This document shows, in pieces, positions 17,817 to 26,068 of a stretch of 64,000 nt of DNA; within the stretch, counting starts at the first letter, position 1, and each line of letters opens with the position of its first letter. The position numbers and the translations under genes were made by a program. The notes under the pieces were generated by a model. That model did no database searches. It had not been told where the DNA came from and worked only from the letters and a program-made list of their open reading frames with translations. The stretch is taken from assembly GCF_014203155.1 (NCBI RefSeq), contig NZ_JACHIK010000010.1, positions 62,001 to 126,000 on the forward strand, written 5' to 3'. The DNA is from Shinella fusca (GTDB taxonomy: Bacteria > Pseudomonadota > Alphaproteobacteria > Rhizobiales > Rhizobiaceae).

Positions 17817-19007
17817 TCAGGCCTCGGCGGGCCTTCTCATTCCCGGCCGGCGCATGGACAGGACCAGCAGGAGCCCGACGGTCGCGGAAAGCCCGCCGAC
17901 CAGGAAAACCGAGGAATAGCCCCTGGCATCCGCCAGCAATCCGACGACCGGGCCGGTCGCGCCATAGGCGAGGTCCTGGAACGCGGCGAAACCGCCGACC
18001 GCCGTGCCCCTCAGATGGGCCGGCACCTGCTTGACGACTTCCGAGCCCATGGCGGGAAACACCATCGAGCAGCCGAGGCCCGTCAGCAACGCCCCGGCAA
18101 GGGCCGCATAGGGCCCCGGCGCGAGCCAGAGCAGGTATTGCCCGGCCGCTTCCACCGTCAGCGAGACCGCCGCGACGGGCAGGCCGCCGAACCGGTCCGG
18201 CATGTGGCCGAAGAACAGGCGGACCAGCACGAAGCCGGCACCGAAGAAGGTCAGCCCCAGTCCGGCATAGGGCCAGCCGCGGCTGAGGAAGGCGAGCGAG
18301 AAGAACGCGCCCAGCGCGGCAAAGCCGACGCCCTGCAATCCGACGGCTGCGCCTGGCCGCCAGATCCGGCCGATGATCCGCCAGAACGGTTCGCGGTGGC
18401 CGGACTGCGGCGCGACCGCCGGGATCGGGCTGACCGCGACCATGCCGATGATCGGCAGGAGCGTGCAGGCGATCATCAGGCCGGCAAAGCCGAGGCGGTC
18501 GAGCAGCATCAGGCCGAGCGGGCCGCCGACGGCGAAGGCGCCGTAAAGGCCCATGCCGACAAGCGACATCACCCTGCCGGACCGGGCCTGCCCCATCAGG
18601 CCGATCGCCCAGCTTATCATGCCGACCATGGCGACGCTCTCGCCGAGGCCGAGCAGGAGCCGGCCGGCGAGCAGCACGTCGTAGCGCGATATGGCGGGCA
18701 GGGCGGGCCAGCCCGCAAGAAGGCAGATCAGGCCGGCGGCGGCATAGATGAGAAGGCCGCGCTGCATGCACAGCTTGCCGCCGATCCGGTCGGCGAGCGC
18801 GCCGGCCCAGCCGCGCGTCAGGATCGTCGACAGGAAGGCGATGCCGACGGCAAGGCCGCCATAGGTGTTGCCGAGGCCGAGATTCTGCACGACGTGGACG
18901 GTCACGGCCGACAGAGACATGGCGACGGTGAGATAGGAGAGGAAAAGGGCGATCGTCAGGGCGACGACGTGGCGATAGGCCGGATCAGGCCGTTCGATGG
19001 CAGGCAT
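17817..19007 (-). CDS. MFS transporter, YhhS/YfcJ-like
   Basis: A 396-aa major-facilitator protein with 12 predicted helices. The inter-helix motif 'RGWAGALADRIGGKLC' after helix 2 matches MFS motif A, and 'GRLLLGLGESVAMVG' follows. The 'GLGCSMVFPAMGSEVVKQVP' segment resembles the YhhS/YfcJ efflux subfamily. The ATG at 19007 starts 'MPAIERPDPAYRHVVALT'. It converges with nsrR and stands alone. Substrate unknown; arabinose-efflux-like naming in databases would not be informative. Confidence 0.82.
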   Translation of the reverse strand: MPAIERPDPAYRHVVALTIALFLSYLTVAMSLSAVTVHVVQNLGLGNTYGGLAVGIAFLSTILTRGWAGALADRIGGKLCMQRGLLIYAAAGLICLLAGWPALPAISRYDVLLAGRLLLGLGESVAMVGMISWAIGLMGQARSGRVMSLVGMGLYGAFAVGGPLGLMLLDRLGFAGLMIACTLLPIIGMVAVSPIPAVAPQSGHREPFWRIIGRIWRPGAAVGLQGVGFAALGAFFSLAFLSRGWPYAGLGLTFFGAGFVLVRLFFGHMPDRFGGLPVAAVSLTVEAAGQYLLWLAPGPYAALAGALLTGLGCSMVFPAMGSEVVKQVPAHLRGTAVGGFAAFQDLAYGATGPVVGLLADARGYSSVFLVGGLSATVGLLLVLSMRRPGMRRPAEA

Positions 19008-19147
19008 GGATACGCACTCCGAATGAGGATCGTGGCGGGGAGGGGCATGAACGCCGTCTTCCCGATGGGCTGGTGAGCGCGTTGGATGACGTGAACGCTT
19101 ACGGCCGGGCGCGCGAACGCGCGCGGCATTTCAGGAGGAGGCAGCGA

Positions 19148-20014
19148 CTACGCGCCGTAGTAGGCGGGCCGGTCGATCTCTTCGAGAAGGCCGGGGCCGG
19201 CGGGCTGCCAGTTAAGGAGGGCCCGGGTCCGCCGGCTGGAGGCGGCCATGTCCGCCCCCGCCATCATGGCGAACCAGCCGAAATGCTCCCGCGGGCGTGC
19301 TGCGACCGGAAGGCCGAGCCGGCGGCCGATGACGGTGGCGATCTGCCGGAAGGGCACCGCCTCGTCGGCGATAGCGTGGTAGGCGGCTTCCGTCACGCCC
19401 TGTTCCAGCGCAAGCCGGTAGAGGCGGGCCGCATCGAGCCGGTGCACGCCCGACCAGCAGTTCTCTGCCTCCTCGATATAGGCTGACACGCCCGTCCTGC
19501 GCGCAAGGTCCGCGAGCATCGGCACGAAGCCGTGATCGCCGATGCCGTGGACCGAGGGGGCAAGGCGCACGGTCGCCGCCCGGATGCCCCGCGCGGCAAG
19601 CGCCCTTGCAGCGGCTTCGGACTTTCGCGGCGCGGCGGGGTTCGGAAGGTCCGCCTCGGTGGCGCCCCTCGGCAGGCCGGAGAGGCCCGAGGTCACCAGC
19701 AGCGGCCGGTCCGATCCCTCGAGCGCATCGCCGAGCGCTTCGATGACGCGCTGGTCCCCGGCGGCGTTCTCGAGGAATTTCGAGAAATCGTGGTTGAAGG
19801 CGGTGTGGATGACGGCGTCCGCCGCCGCGGCGGCCTCGCGCAGGATGTCGAGGTCTTCAAGCGTGCCCAGAAGCACGTCGGCGCCGGTGGCGGCAAGGCG
19901 CTCGGCCTTCTCCATGGAGCGGGCAAGGCCGGTGACGCGATGGCCGGCGTTCAACAGGTCGTCCACGACGGCCGAGCCGACCCAGCCGGTCGCTCCCGTT
20001 ACGAATATGTGCAT
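19148..20014 (-). CDS. NAD(P)-dependent SDR-type epimerase/dehydratase-like protein
   Basis: A 288-aa atypical short-chain dehydrogenase. It begins with the Rossmann motif 'MHIFVTGATGWVGSAVVDDL' (GxxGxxG at residues 7-13). The middle 'VIHTAFNHDFSKF' and 'SGLSGLPRG' regions are typical of atypical SDR proteins annotated as NAD-dependent epimerases. The classical YxxxK pair is not obvious: 'RKSEAAA' occupies the expected place with Lys but no Tyr, which suggests altered chemistry or a sensor role. It lies 43 bases downstream of a methyltransferase on the same strand, forming a two-gene operon opposite a TetR regulator. Confidence 0.8.
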   Translation of the reverse strand: MHIFVTGATGWVGSAVVDDLLNAGHRVTGLARSMEKAERLAATGADVLLGTLEDLDILREAAAAADAVIHTAFNHDFSKFLENAAGDQRVIEALGDALEGSDRPLLVTSGLSGLPRGATEADLPNPAAPRKSEAAARALAARGIRAATVRLAPSVHGIGDHGFVPMLADLARRTGVSAYIEEAENCWSGVHRLDAARLYRLALEQGVTEAAYHAIADEAVPFRQIATVIGRRLGLPVAARPREHFGWFAMMAGADMAASSRRTRALLNWQPAGPGLLEEIDRPAYYGA

Positions 20015-20057
20015 GGTGTTTTCCGATCTTGATCGTGCGAATTTCGGGAGCGGCCGG

Positions 20058-20714
20058 TCACGCCGCCCGCATGGAAAGCTCGATGTCGTCCGCGAAGGGC
20101 ACGGAGATGTAGCCCGATGCGGCCGAGCGGATGTGAGCGAGGTAGTCGGGGCAATAGTCGACATTGTCCGCGACGATCAGCGCGCCGGGCCGAAGGCGGT
20201 CCTCCACCAGGTCCAGGATATCGCGGTAGAGGGACTTGGCGCCGTCGAGCAGCAGGAGGTCGATCGTCGCCGGCAGGCCGGTGCGCAGGGTCTCCAGCGC
20301 GTCGCCTTCCCGGATCTCGACGAGGTCGATCAGGCCGCCCTCGGCAAGGTTCTGCCGGGCCCGCGCGACCTTGGAGGGCTCGAACTCGCTGGTGATCAGC
20401 CGGCCGCCGCCATTGTCGCGCAGGGCGGCGGCAAGGTGGAGCGTCGAGATGCCGAAGGATGTGCCGAACTCCACGATGGACGTCGCACCGCGGCTGCGGG
20501 CCAGCATGTAGAGCAGCGCGCCCGTCTCGCGCGATACCGGCAGCCAGAGGTCCTTCATCCGGCCGTAGAGATCGAGATATTCCGTCTTGCTGCGCATGAG
20601 GCGTTCGCGCTCGTCGTGCGGGATCGCGGCGATTGCCGGGCTGGAGGCCGTCTCGGCTTCCTCGAAAAGCCGGTCGAGAAGCGATGCGAGCGGCTCCGTC
20701 GTCAGGGTGGTCAT
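20058..20714 (-). CDS. Class I SAM-dependent O-methyltransferase
   Basis: A 218-aa cytoplasmic methyltransferase of the O-methyltransferase family 3 type. Motif I is 'IVEFGTSFGISTLHLAAAL' (residues about 80-98), followed by 'LITSEFEPSKVARARQNL' for ribose binding and 'IDLLLLDGAKSLYRDILDLV' with the metal/SAM-binding Asp. It likely methylates a small hydroxylated compound. With the SDR downstream and a divergent TetR repressor it looks like a small inducible detoxification or modification module; the substrate is not visible. Confidence 0.83.
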   Translation of the reverse strand: MTTLTTEPLASLLDRLFEEAETASSPAIAAIPHDERERLMRSKTEYLDLYGRMKDLWLPVSRETGALLYMLARSRGATSIVEFGTSFGISTLHLAAALRDNGGGRLITSEFEPSKVARARQNLAEGGLIDLVEIREGDALETLRTGLPATIDLLLLDGAKSLYRDILDLVEDRLRPGALIVADNVDYCPDYLAHIRSAASGYISVPFADDIELSMRAA

Positions 20715-20750
20715 GGAAAATGCTCCGTGGCTTGTGTTCGCGGTGAAAAT

Positions 20751-20763
20751 ACGAATAATCCGT
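20751..20763. promoter_or_regulatory. Possible TetR operator
   Basis: ACGAATAATCCGT is an imperfect 13-bp palindrome (one mismatched pair) centred in the 81-bp region between the divergent methyltransferase and TetR genes. TetR proteins commonly repress both genes from such a site. The short length makes this tentative. Confidence 0.3.
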
Positions 20764-20795
20764 CGCGTTTTCTAATCGCATTGCCGAGCGCGCCC

Positions 20796-21440
20796 ATGAC
20801 CGACCGCCCAAGTGCCCGTATATCCTCGCGAAAACAGCCGAAGCAGGCGCGCTCGGGCGCGCTCGTCCAGGCCGTCTTGCAGGCTGCTGTTCAGGTTTTG
20901 GCGGAGGAGGGGGCGCAGCGTTTCACCACCGCCCGCGTTGCGGAAAGGGCGGGCGTCAGCATCGGGTCGCTCTACCAGTATTTCCCGAACAAGGCCGCGA
21001 TCCTCTTCCGGCTGCAAAGCGACGAGTGGCAGCAGACCAACGACCTTCTCCGGCGCATCCTGGAGGACCGCGCGCAGCCGCCGTTCTCCCGGCTGCGGGC
21101 TCTCGTCCATGCCTTCATCCGGTCCGAATGCGAGGAGGCGACCGTCCGCATCGCCCTCGATGACGCGGCCCCGCTCTATCGGGATGCGCCCGAGGCCCGC
21201 GAGGCGAAGGAGGCGGGCGATCCGATCTTCGCGGGCTTCCTGCGGGAGGTCCTTCCCGATAGCACCGATGTCGTGCGGGACCTTGCCGCCGACCTGGTCA
21301 TGACGACGATGAGCACGGTCGGCAAGGAATTCTCGGAAACGCCGCGAAGCCTTGCCGAGATGGAAGCCTATGCCGATGCGATGGCCGACATGTTCTCCGC
21401 CTATATTCGCAGCCTTGCGGGCGGCCCCCTGCCGTCATAG
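20796..21440 (+). CDS. TetR/AcrR-family repressor
   Basis: A 214-aa regulator. The N-terminal helix-turn-helix reads 'FTTARVAERAGVSIGSLYQYFPNKAAILF' (residues about 44-72), the canonical TetR fingerprint. The remaining 140 residues are the helical ligand/dimer domain. Start ATG at 20796 gives 'MTDRPSARISSRK'. It diverges from the methyltransferase-SDR pair, which it most likely represses. The ligand is unknown. Confidence 0.88.
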   Translation: MTDRPSARISSRKQPKQARSGALVQAVLQAAVQVLAEEGAQRFTTARVAERAGVSIGSLYQYFPNKAAILFRLQSDEWQQTNDLLRRILEDRAQPPFSRLRALVHAFIRSECEEATVRIALDDAAPLYRDAPEAREAKEAGDPIFAGFLREVLPDSTDVVRDLAADLVMTTMSTVGKEFSETPRSLAEMEAYADAMADMFSAYIRSLAGGPLPS

Positions 21441-21449
21441 GCGCGGGGC

Positions 21450-22238
21450 CTATTCTCCGGCCACGACGAGGCCCGGCACGGCCGCGGCAAGCGCCTCGAA
21501 GCCCGGCTTCTGGCGGGCCTTCGCGTCGGTGATGAGATGGGCCATCTCGCCCGTCTCGCAGAACACCGAGCGGCTGACGACGCCGACCTTGGAATGGTCG
21601 GCGAGGATGATCGTGCGGCCGGAATTGCGCACCATGGCGCGGGCGATCTCCGCGCCGTGCAGGAAGTAGTTCATCGCCCCCATCGAGGCGTCGACCCCCC
21701 AGGGGGCTAGCAGCGCGATATCCGCCCGGTAGCGCTGGATGTCGTTGATGGTTGCCTCGCCATAGGTCTCCATCGGGTCCTGCTTGACGTTGCCGGCGAG
21801 CAGGATGACGCGCGTGCCGCGCGAAAGCTCGCCCGTGCGCTCCGCAAGCTGGCTCGCCACGTCGACGGAATTGGTGAGGATGGTGAGGTTGGTGAGGCCC
21901 GTCGGCCCGGCCAGTGCCTCCGCCATGGTGGAGCTCGTCGAGCCCGCATCCATGAAGATGGTCTGGCCGCTTTCCAGATAGCCGAGGGCCGCCGCGCAGA
22001 TCGCGCGCTTTTCCTGCAGGCGCAGCGTGATGCGCACGCCGAAGGTCGTGTCCTCGCGCGCCGCCGGCACCGCGCCGCCGCGCACCCGGCGCAGCTCGCC
22101 CGCCACCTCCATCTCCATGAGGTCGCGCCGGATCGTTTCGCGCGATACGCCGAAATCCTCGACGATGCGGTCGATCGACACCTGGCCATAGGCCGCAAGC
22201 AGCGAACGGATTTTCTGCTGACGCTCTTCTTGCCACAT
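21450..22238 (-). CDS. DeoR/GlpR-family repressor
   Basis: A 262-aa sugar-phosphate-type repressor. The N-terminal HTH reads 'VSIDRIVEDFGVSRETIRRDLMEME', followed by 'GELRRVRGGAV', the DeoR signature. The C-terminal DeoRC domain has 'IFMDAGSTSSTMAEAL' and 'ILADHSKVG', phosphate-binding elements of the NagB-like fold. The start at 22238 has a perfect AAAGGAGGTG site. It diverges from a phosphatase-ABC transporter operon, and the intergenic region carries four phased TTGCC motifs. DeoR-family effectors are normally phosphorylated sugars, in keeping with the cluster's proposed role. Confidence 0.92.
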   Translation of the reverse strand: MWQEERQQKIRSLLAAYGQVSIDRIVEDFGVSRETIRRDLMEMEVAGELRRVRGGAVPAAREDTTFGVRITLRLQEKRAICAAALGYLESGQTIFMDAGSTSSTMAEALAGPTGLTNLTILTNSVDVASQLAERTGELSRGTRVILLAGNVKQDPMETYGEATINDIQRYRADIALLAPWGVDASMGAMNYFLHGAEIARAMVRNSGRTIILADHSKVGVVSRSVFCETGEMAHLITDAKARQKPGFEALAAAVPGLVVAGE

Positions 22239-22282
22239 GCGGCACCTCCTTTGGCGGCTTCCTTGATACGTGACGCCTCGCT

Positions 22283-22357
22283 TTGCCACAAGCGCCATGT
22301 TGCTTGCCGCATAAAAACTCACTTTGCCAATAAAAACACATATTGCCACATCGGCAA
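22283..22357. promoter_or_regulatory. Phased TTGCC operator array of the DeoR repressor
   Basis: TTGCC occurs at 22283, 22304, 22324 and 22343, a spacing of 21, 20 and 19 bases, about two helical turns. The last two lie in tandem 19-bp direct repeats (22311-22329 and 22330-22348) that share 16 of 19 bases, each starting ATAAAAAC and ending TTGCCA. The final TTGCC pairs with GGCAA at 22353-22357 to form an inverted repeat. Multiple phased half-sites suit DeoR/GlpR proteins, which bind as oligomers. Repeats are seen; binding is inferred. Confidence 0.6.
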
Positions 22358-22502
22358 AATGGATGTAGGTAAATTGCAAGGGCTGGAGACGGCCCGGCCA
22401 AATCCATCAATCGGTCGCAATGCAATTGCCGGCGCGCCAACCCGCATGTCTTTGCGGGAGGGGCGGCGGCTTGCCTGAAGCCGGGAAAGCGTCGAAGCGA
22501 GA

Positions 22503-23312
22503 ATGACCAGCGCCGCCCTCATCGAAGACCAGCATGTGGCATTCGCCGTGGAACTGGCGGAGGTCGCCCGCACGGTGCTGCGCGAAAACGACGTGGCGCG
22601 CATCGACGTCTCGGTCAAGCCGGACCGCAGCCTCGTCACGGCGATGGATATTCTCATCGAGGACCGCCTGCGCGCGATGATCGCCGCGCGCTATCCCGCG
22701 CACGGCATCATCGGCGAGGAGCGCGAATGGGTGCGCCCCGGCGCCGAGCATGTCTGGGTGCTCGACCCCATCGACGGCACGACGGCCTTCATCGCGGGCA
22801 TGCCGGTCTACGGCACGCTGATCGCGCTTGCCGTCGGCGGCGTGCCGCGCCTCGGCATCATCGACATTCCGGCAATCGATTCCCGCTGGATCGGCGCGGA
22901 GGGCCGGCAGACGACGCGCAACGGCACGCCCGTGCGCACCCGCGCCTGCCCCTCGCTGGCACAGGCGATCATGACCAACAGCAACCAGGATTATTTCGCG
23001 CTGAAGGAGCGCCCCGCGCTCGACCGGCTGCGCGCCGTCACCAGCGCGCGCGTCTATGGCGGAGCGAGCCTCAATTACGGCCTGCTGGCCGACGGGCGCA
23101 CGGACCTAGCCATCGACGGCGGCCAGAAGGTCTTCGATTTCGCGCCCTTCCGGCCCATCGTGGAAGGGGCGGGCGGCGTCGTCACGGACTGGGCCGGCGC
23201 GCCGCTGACGCTCGAAAGCTCCGGCCAGCTTCTCGGCGCGGGCGATGCCAAGATCCACCGCCAGGCGCTCGACCTCATCAAGGACCTGAAGGCCGTCCCG
23301 GCCGGCGCATGA
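22503..23312 (+). CDS. Inositol-monophosphatase-family phosphatase
   Basis: A 269-aa Mg-dependent phosphatase of the IMPase superfamily. Metal-binding motifs are 'IIGEEREWV' (Glu-Glu near residue 75) and 'VLDPIDGTTAFI' (Asp-Pro-Ile-Asp-Gly, about 88-97). The second motif block is partly changed: 'IDGGQKVFDFAPFRPIVEGAGG' has Gln-Lys-Val-Phe-Asp where 'WD.aa' is usual. The family hydrolyses inositol phosphate, histidinol phosphate, fructose bisphosphate and others. Being the first gene before a phospho-solute-type ABC transporter under a DeoR repressor, it probably removes phosphate from the imported compound. Confidence 0.88.
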   Translation: MTSAALIEDQHVAFAVELAEVARTVLRENDVARIDVSVKPDRSLVTAMDILIEDRLRAMIAARYPAHGIIGEEREWVRPGAEHVWVLDPIDGTTAFIAGMPVYGTLIALAVGGVPRLGIIDIPAIDSRWIGAEGRQTTRNGTPVRTRACPSLAQAIMTNSNQDYFALKERPALDRLRAVTSARVYGGASLNYGLLADGRTDLAIDGGQKVFDFAPFRPIVEGAGGVVTDWAGAPLTLESSGQLLGAGDAKIHRQALDLIKDLKAVPAGA

Positions 23313-23341
23313 GCGAAAAGACCAAGGAGGAGGGGGAACCC

Positions 23342-24403
23342 ATGGGCATAGCGATTTCAAACCTCTCGGTGAAATACGGGGCCGAGACCGTCATCTCCGG
23401 CCTCTCCCTCGATATCCCGGAAGGCTGCTTCTTCACGCTGCTCGGCCCCTCCGGCTGCGGCAAGACCACGCTCCTGCGCACCATCGCCGGCTTTGCGCCG
23501 GCCAGCGGCGGCCAGATCCGCTTCGGCGGGCGCGACGTCACCGAGCTGCCGCCGCACAGGCGCGCCATCGGCATGGTCTTCCAGGACTACGCGCTCTTCC
23601 CCGACAAGACGGTCGCCGACAACGTCGCCTATGGGCTTCGCGCCCGCGGCGAGAAGGGCCCCGGTGTGGAAGAGAAGGTGAAGGCCGCGCTGGAGCGCGT
23701 CGGCCTCGGCCATCTGCTCTCGCGCCACCCGGCCGCCCTTTCCGGCGGCCAGCGCCAGCGCGTGGCGCTCGCCCGCGCCCTCGTCATCAAGCCGCAGGTG
23801 CTGCTGATGGACGAGCCGCTCTCCAATCTCGATGCGAAGCTGCGCGTGCAGATCCGCGAGACGATCATCGAATTGCAGCGCGAGGCCAACATCACCACCG
23901 TCTTCGTCACCCACGACCAGGAGGAGGCCCTTTCCATGTCGGACCTCATCGGCGTGATGAACAAGGGCAAGGTCGAGCAGCTCGGCACGCCGCAGGAAAT
24001 CTACGCGACGCCGCGCACCGGCTATGTCGCCGATTTCGTCGGCGCGGCGAACCGCACCGAGGTCCCTGTCCGCCCGGCTTCCGCAGGCCTCGTCGAGGTC
24101 GAGGTGGCGGGCCACCGCCTGACGGCGACGGATGCGCTGGAAGGTCCCGCCGAGCGCGGCCTCCTCGTCCTGCGCCCGGAGGACCTCAACATCTCCGCCG
24201 AACCCGCCGCGGGCCGCCAGTCGCTGCCGGCGACCGTCCGCGGCCGGCAATATCTCGGCGCGCGCACCAGCTACAGCGTCGAATGCGCCGGGGGCCTCCT
24301 GCTCAATGCCGAAATGCACGGCGCCGGGCACGATGCCTTCCTGCCGGGCGCCCATGTCCATCTCGGTTTCGAGCCGGCCGCCGCACGGGTGATCCGCTCA
24401 TGA
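23342..24403 (+). CDS. ABC transporter ATP-binding protein, AfuC/PotA-like
   Basis: A 353-aa ATPase with Walker A GPSGCGKTT, Q-loop FQDYALFP, signature LSGGQRQR, Walker B VLLMDEP and the H-loop 'VFVTHDQEEAL'. The C-terminal 110 residues form a TOBE-type regulatory domain ('GLLVLRPEDLNI'). ATG at 23342 is chosen because a strong AAGGAGGAGGGGG precedes it; an ATG at 23309 overlaps the phosphatase stop and adds 11 residues. It overlaps the permease gene by four bases. It belongs to the iron/spermidine/thiamine/phospho-sugar group of importers; the family alone does not fix the substrate. Confidence 0.9.
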   Translation: MGIAISNLSVKYGAETVISGLSLDIPEGCFFTLLGPSGCGKTTLLRTIAGFAPASGGQIRFGGRDVTELPPHRRAIGMVFQDYALFPDKTVADNVAYGLRARGEKGPGVEEKVKAALERVGLGHLLSRHPAALSGGQRQRVALARALVIKPQVLLMDEPLSNLDAKLRVQIRETIIELQREANITTVFVTHDQEEALSMSDLIGVMNKGKVEQLGTPQEIYATPRTGYVADFVGAANRTEVPVRPASAGLVEVEVAGHRLTATDALEGPAERGLLVLRPEDLNISAEPAAGRQSLPATVRGRQYLGARTSYSVECAGGLLLNAEMHGAGHDAFLPGAHVHLGFEPAAARVIRS

Positions 24404-26040
24404 ACCACTCGGCGCTCCGCACCCCCTGGCCCTGGCTTTCGGCCCTGGCGCTCGCCCTTCTCGGCGTCTTCGTCCTCTATCCGCTGCTCTATATCTTCAC
24501 GGCGAGCTTCGCCGGCGAGGGCCGGTCCGGCTGGCTCCAGCTCCTCGAAGACCGGCGCAGCCTGGAGGCCATCGGCAACACGCTTGTTCTCGCCTGCGTC
24601 GTCACGCTGTTCGCAACGCTGATCGGCGTGCCGCTCGCCTATGTCTCGGCGCGCTATCGCTTCCGCGGCAAGCTGTTCATCACGCTCCTGCCGCTCATCA
24701 CCCTCGTCATCCCGGAAGTCGTGACGGCGCAGACCTGGCTGATGATCCTCGGCAACAACGGCGTCATCACCCGCTTCCTCAAGGGCTACGGCATCCTGAT
24801 CCCGAGCTTCTACGGCTGGTTCGGCCTCATCACGTCGATGAGCTTCATCTACTACACCTATGTCTACATCGGCACGGTGGCGGCCATCGGCAAGTTCGAT
24901 GCGCAGCTCGAGGAGGCCGCCCAGAGCCTCGGCACGCCGCCGGTGCGCGCGCGCCTTCATGTCATGCTGCCGGTCATCCGCCCGGCCATCCTCGCCTCGG
25001 CGCTGCTCGTCTTCACCATGGTGGTCGGCAACTTCGCCATCTCCACCATCCTCGGCCATAACCTGCCGCTGCTGTCGGTCGCCATCTATCAGGCAGCGGT
25101 CGCCGAGGGCGCGACGAACCTCACCATGCAGAGCACGCTCGCCAGCACCTCGGTGCTGATCGTCATGGCCGTACTCTTCGTCAATCGCCGCATCATCGCC
25201 AAGGGCCGCTACGAGATCGTGCAGGGCAGGGGCGCCAAGCCCCAGCCGCTGAAGGGCGCGCAGGGCCTCCTCGTCAGCGCCGCCGCCGGCATCGTCGTCG
25301 CGGTCTCGCTTCTGCCCCTCGTCACCATCGCCGTCGGCGCCTTCACGGTCTCGCGCGGCCCGGTCATGCGCTGGGGCGAATGGACGCTCGACAACATGGC
25401 GCGCGTCTTCATCACCGCGCCCGGCCCGCTCGTCAATTCCATCGTCTATGCCGGCATCGCCACGGTCATCTCCGTCTGCTTCTCGACGCTGGTGAGCTAC
25501 CTCGTCGTCAAGAAGCCGAACCTGATGACGCCGGTGATCGACTACGTCTCGGCCATTCCGCTGGCGCTTTCCGGCACGGTGCTCGGCGTCGGGCTGCTCG
25601 CCTCGTTCAACGGCGGCTTCCTCGCGCTGACGGGCACCTCGACGATCATCGTGCTTGCCTATGTCGTGCGCCGCATGCCCTTCGGTATGCGCAACGGCCA
25701 GGCCATCCTGCACAACATTCCGAACTCCATCGAGGAGGCCTCGATCAGCCTCGGCTCGCCGCCGCTTCGCACCTTCCTGCGCGTCGTGCTGCCGATGATG
25801 CTGCCCGCCGTCGCCTCCGCCGCGATCCTCACCTGGACGACGACGGTGTCCGAGCTCTCGGCCTCGCTGCTCGTCTATTCGGGCGGGCGCGAGACCCTGC
25901 CGATCCAGATCTTCCGGCTCATCGATTCCGGCCTGATGGCCTATGCCTCGGCCTACGGCCTGGTGCTCGTCGCCGTGATCCTCGTGCCGGTGGTCGTCGC
26001 CACCACCGTGTTCAAGGTCGACCTGTTCGCCTCGAAGTGA
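24400..26040 (+). CDS. ABC transporter permease, fused double-domain (AfuB/FbpB-like)
   Basis: A 546-aa inner-membrane protein made of two homologous permease halves, each about 270 residues with six helices. The first EAA loop is 'EEAAQSLGTPPVRARLHVML' and the second 'EEASISLGSPPLRTFLRVVL'. Fused permeases of this type occur in FbpB, AfuB, ThiP and 2-aminoethylphosphonate systems. The ATG start at 24400 overlaps the ATPase stop (ATGA). One copy spans the membrane as a pseudo-dimer, working with the ATPase and the binding protein encoded downstream. Confidence 0.9.
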   Translation: MNHSALRTPWPWLSALALALLGVFVLYPLLYIFTASFAGEGRSGWLQLLEDRRSLEAIGNTLVLACVVTLFATLIGVPLAYVSARYRFRGKLFITLLPLITLVIPEVVTAQTWLMILGNNGVITRFLKGYGILIPSFYGWFGLITSMSFIYYTYVYIGTVAAIGKFDAQLEEAAQSLGTPPVRARLHVMLPVIRPAILASALLVFTMVVGNFAISTILGHNLPLLSVAIYQAAVAEGATNLTMQSTLASTSVLIVMAVLFVNRRIIAKGRYEIVQGRGAKPQPLKGAQGLLVSAAAGIVVAVSLLPLVTIAVGAFTVSRGPVMRWGEWTLDNMARVFITAPGPLVNSIVYAGIATVISVCFSTLVSYLVVKKPNLMTPVIDYVSAIPLALSGTVLGVGLLASFNGGFLALTGTSTIIVLAYVVRRMPFGMRNGQAILHNIPNSIEEASISLGSPPLRTFLRVVLPMMLPAVASAAILTWTTTVSELSASLLVYSGGRETLPIQIFRLIDSGLMAYASAYGLVLVAVILVPVVVATTVFKVDLFASK

Positions 26041-26068
26041 AACGCAAAACCAAAAGAGAGGAACTGCC

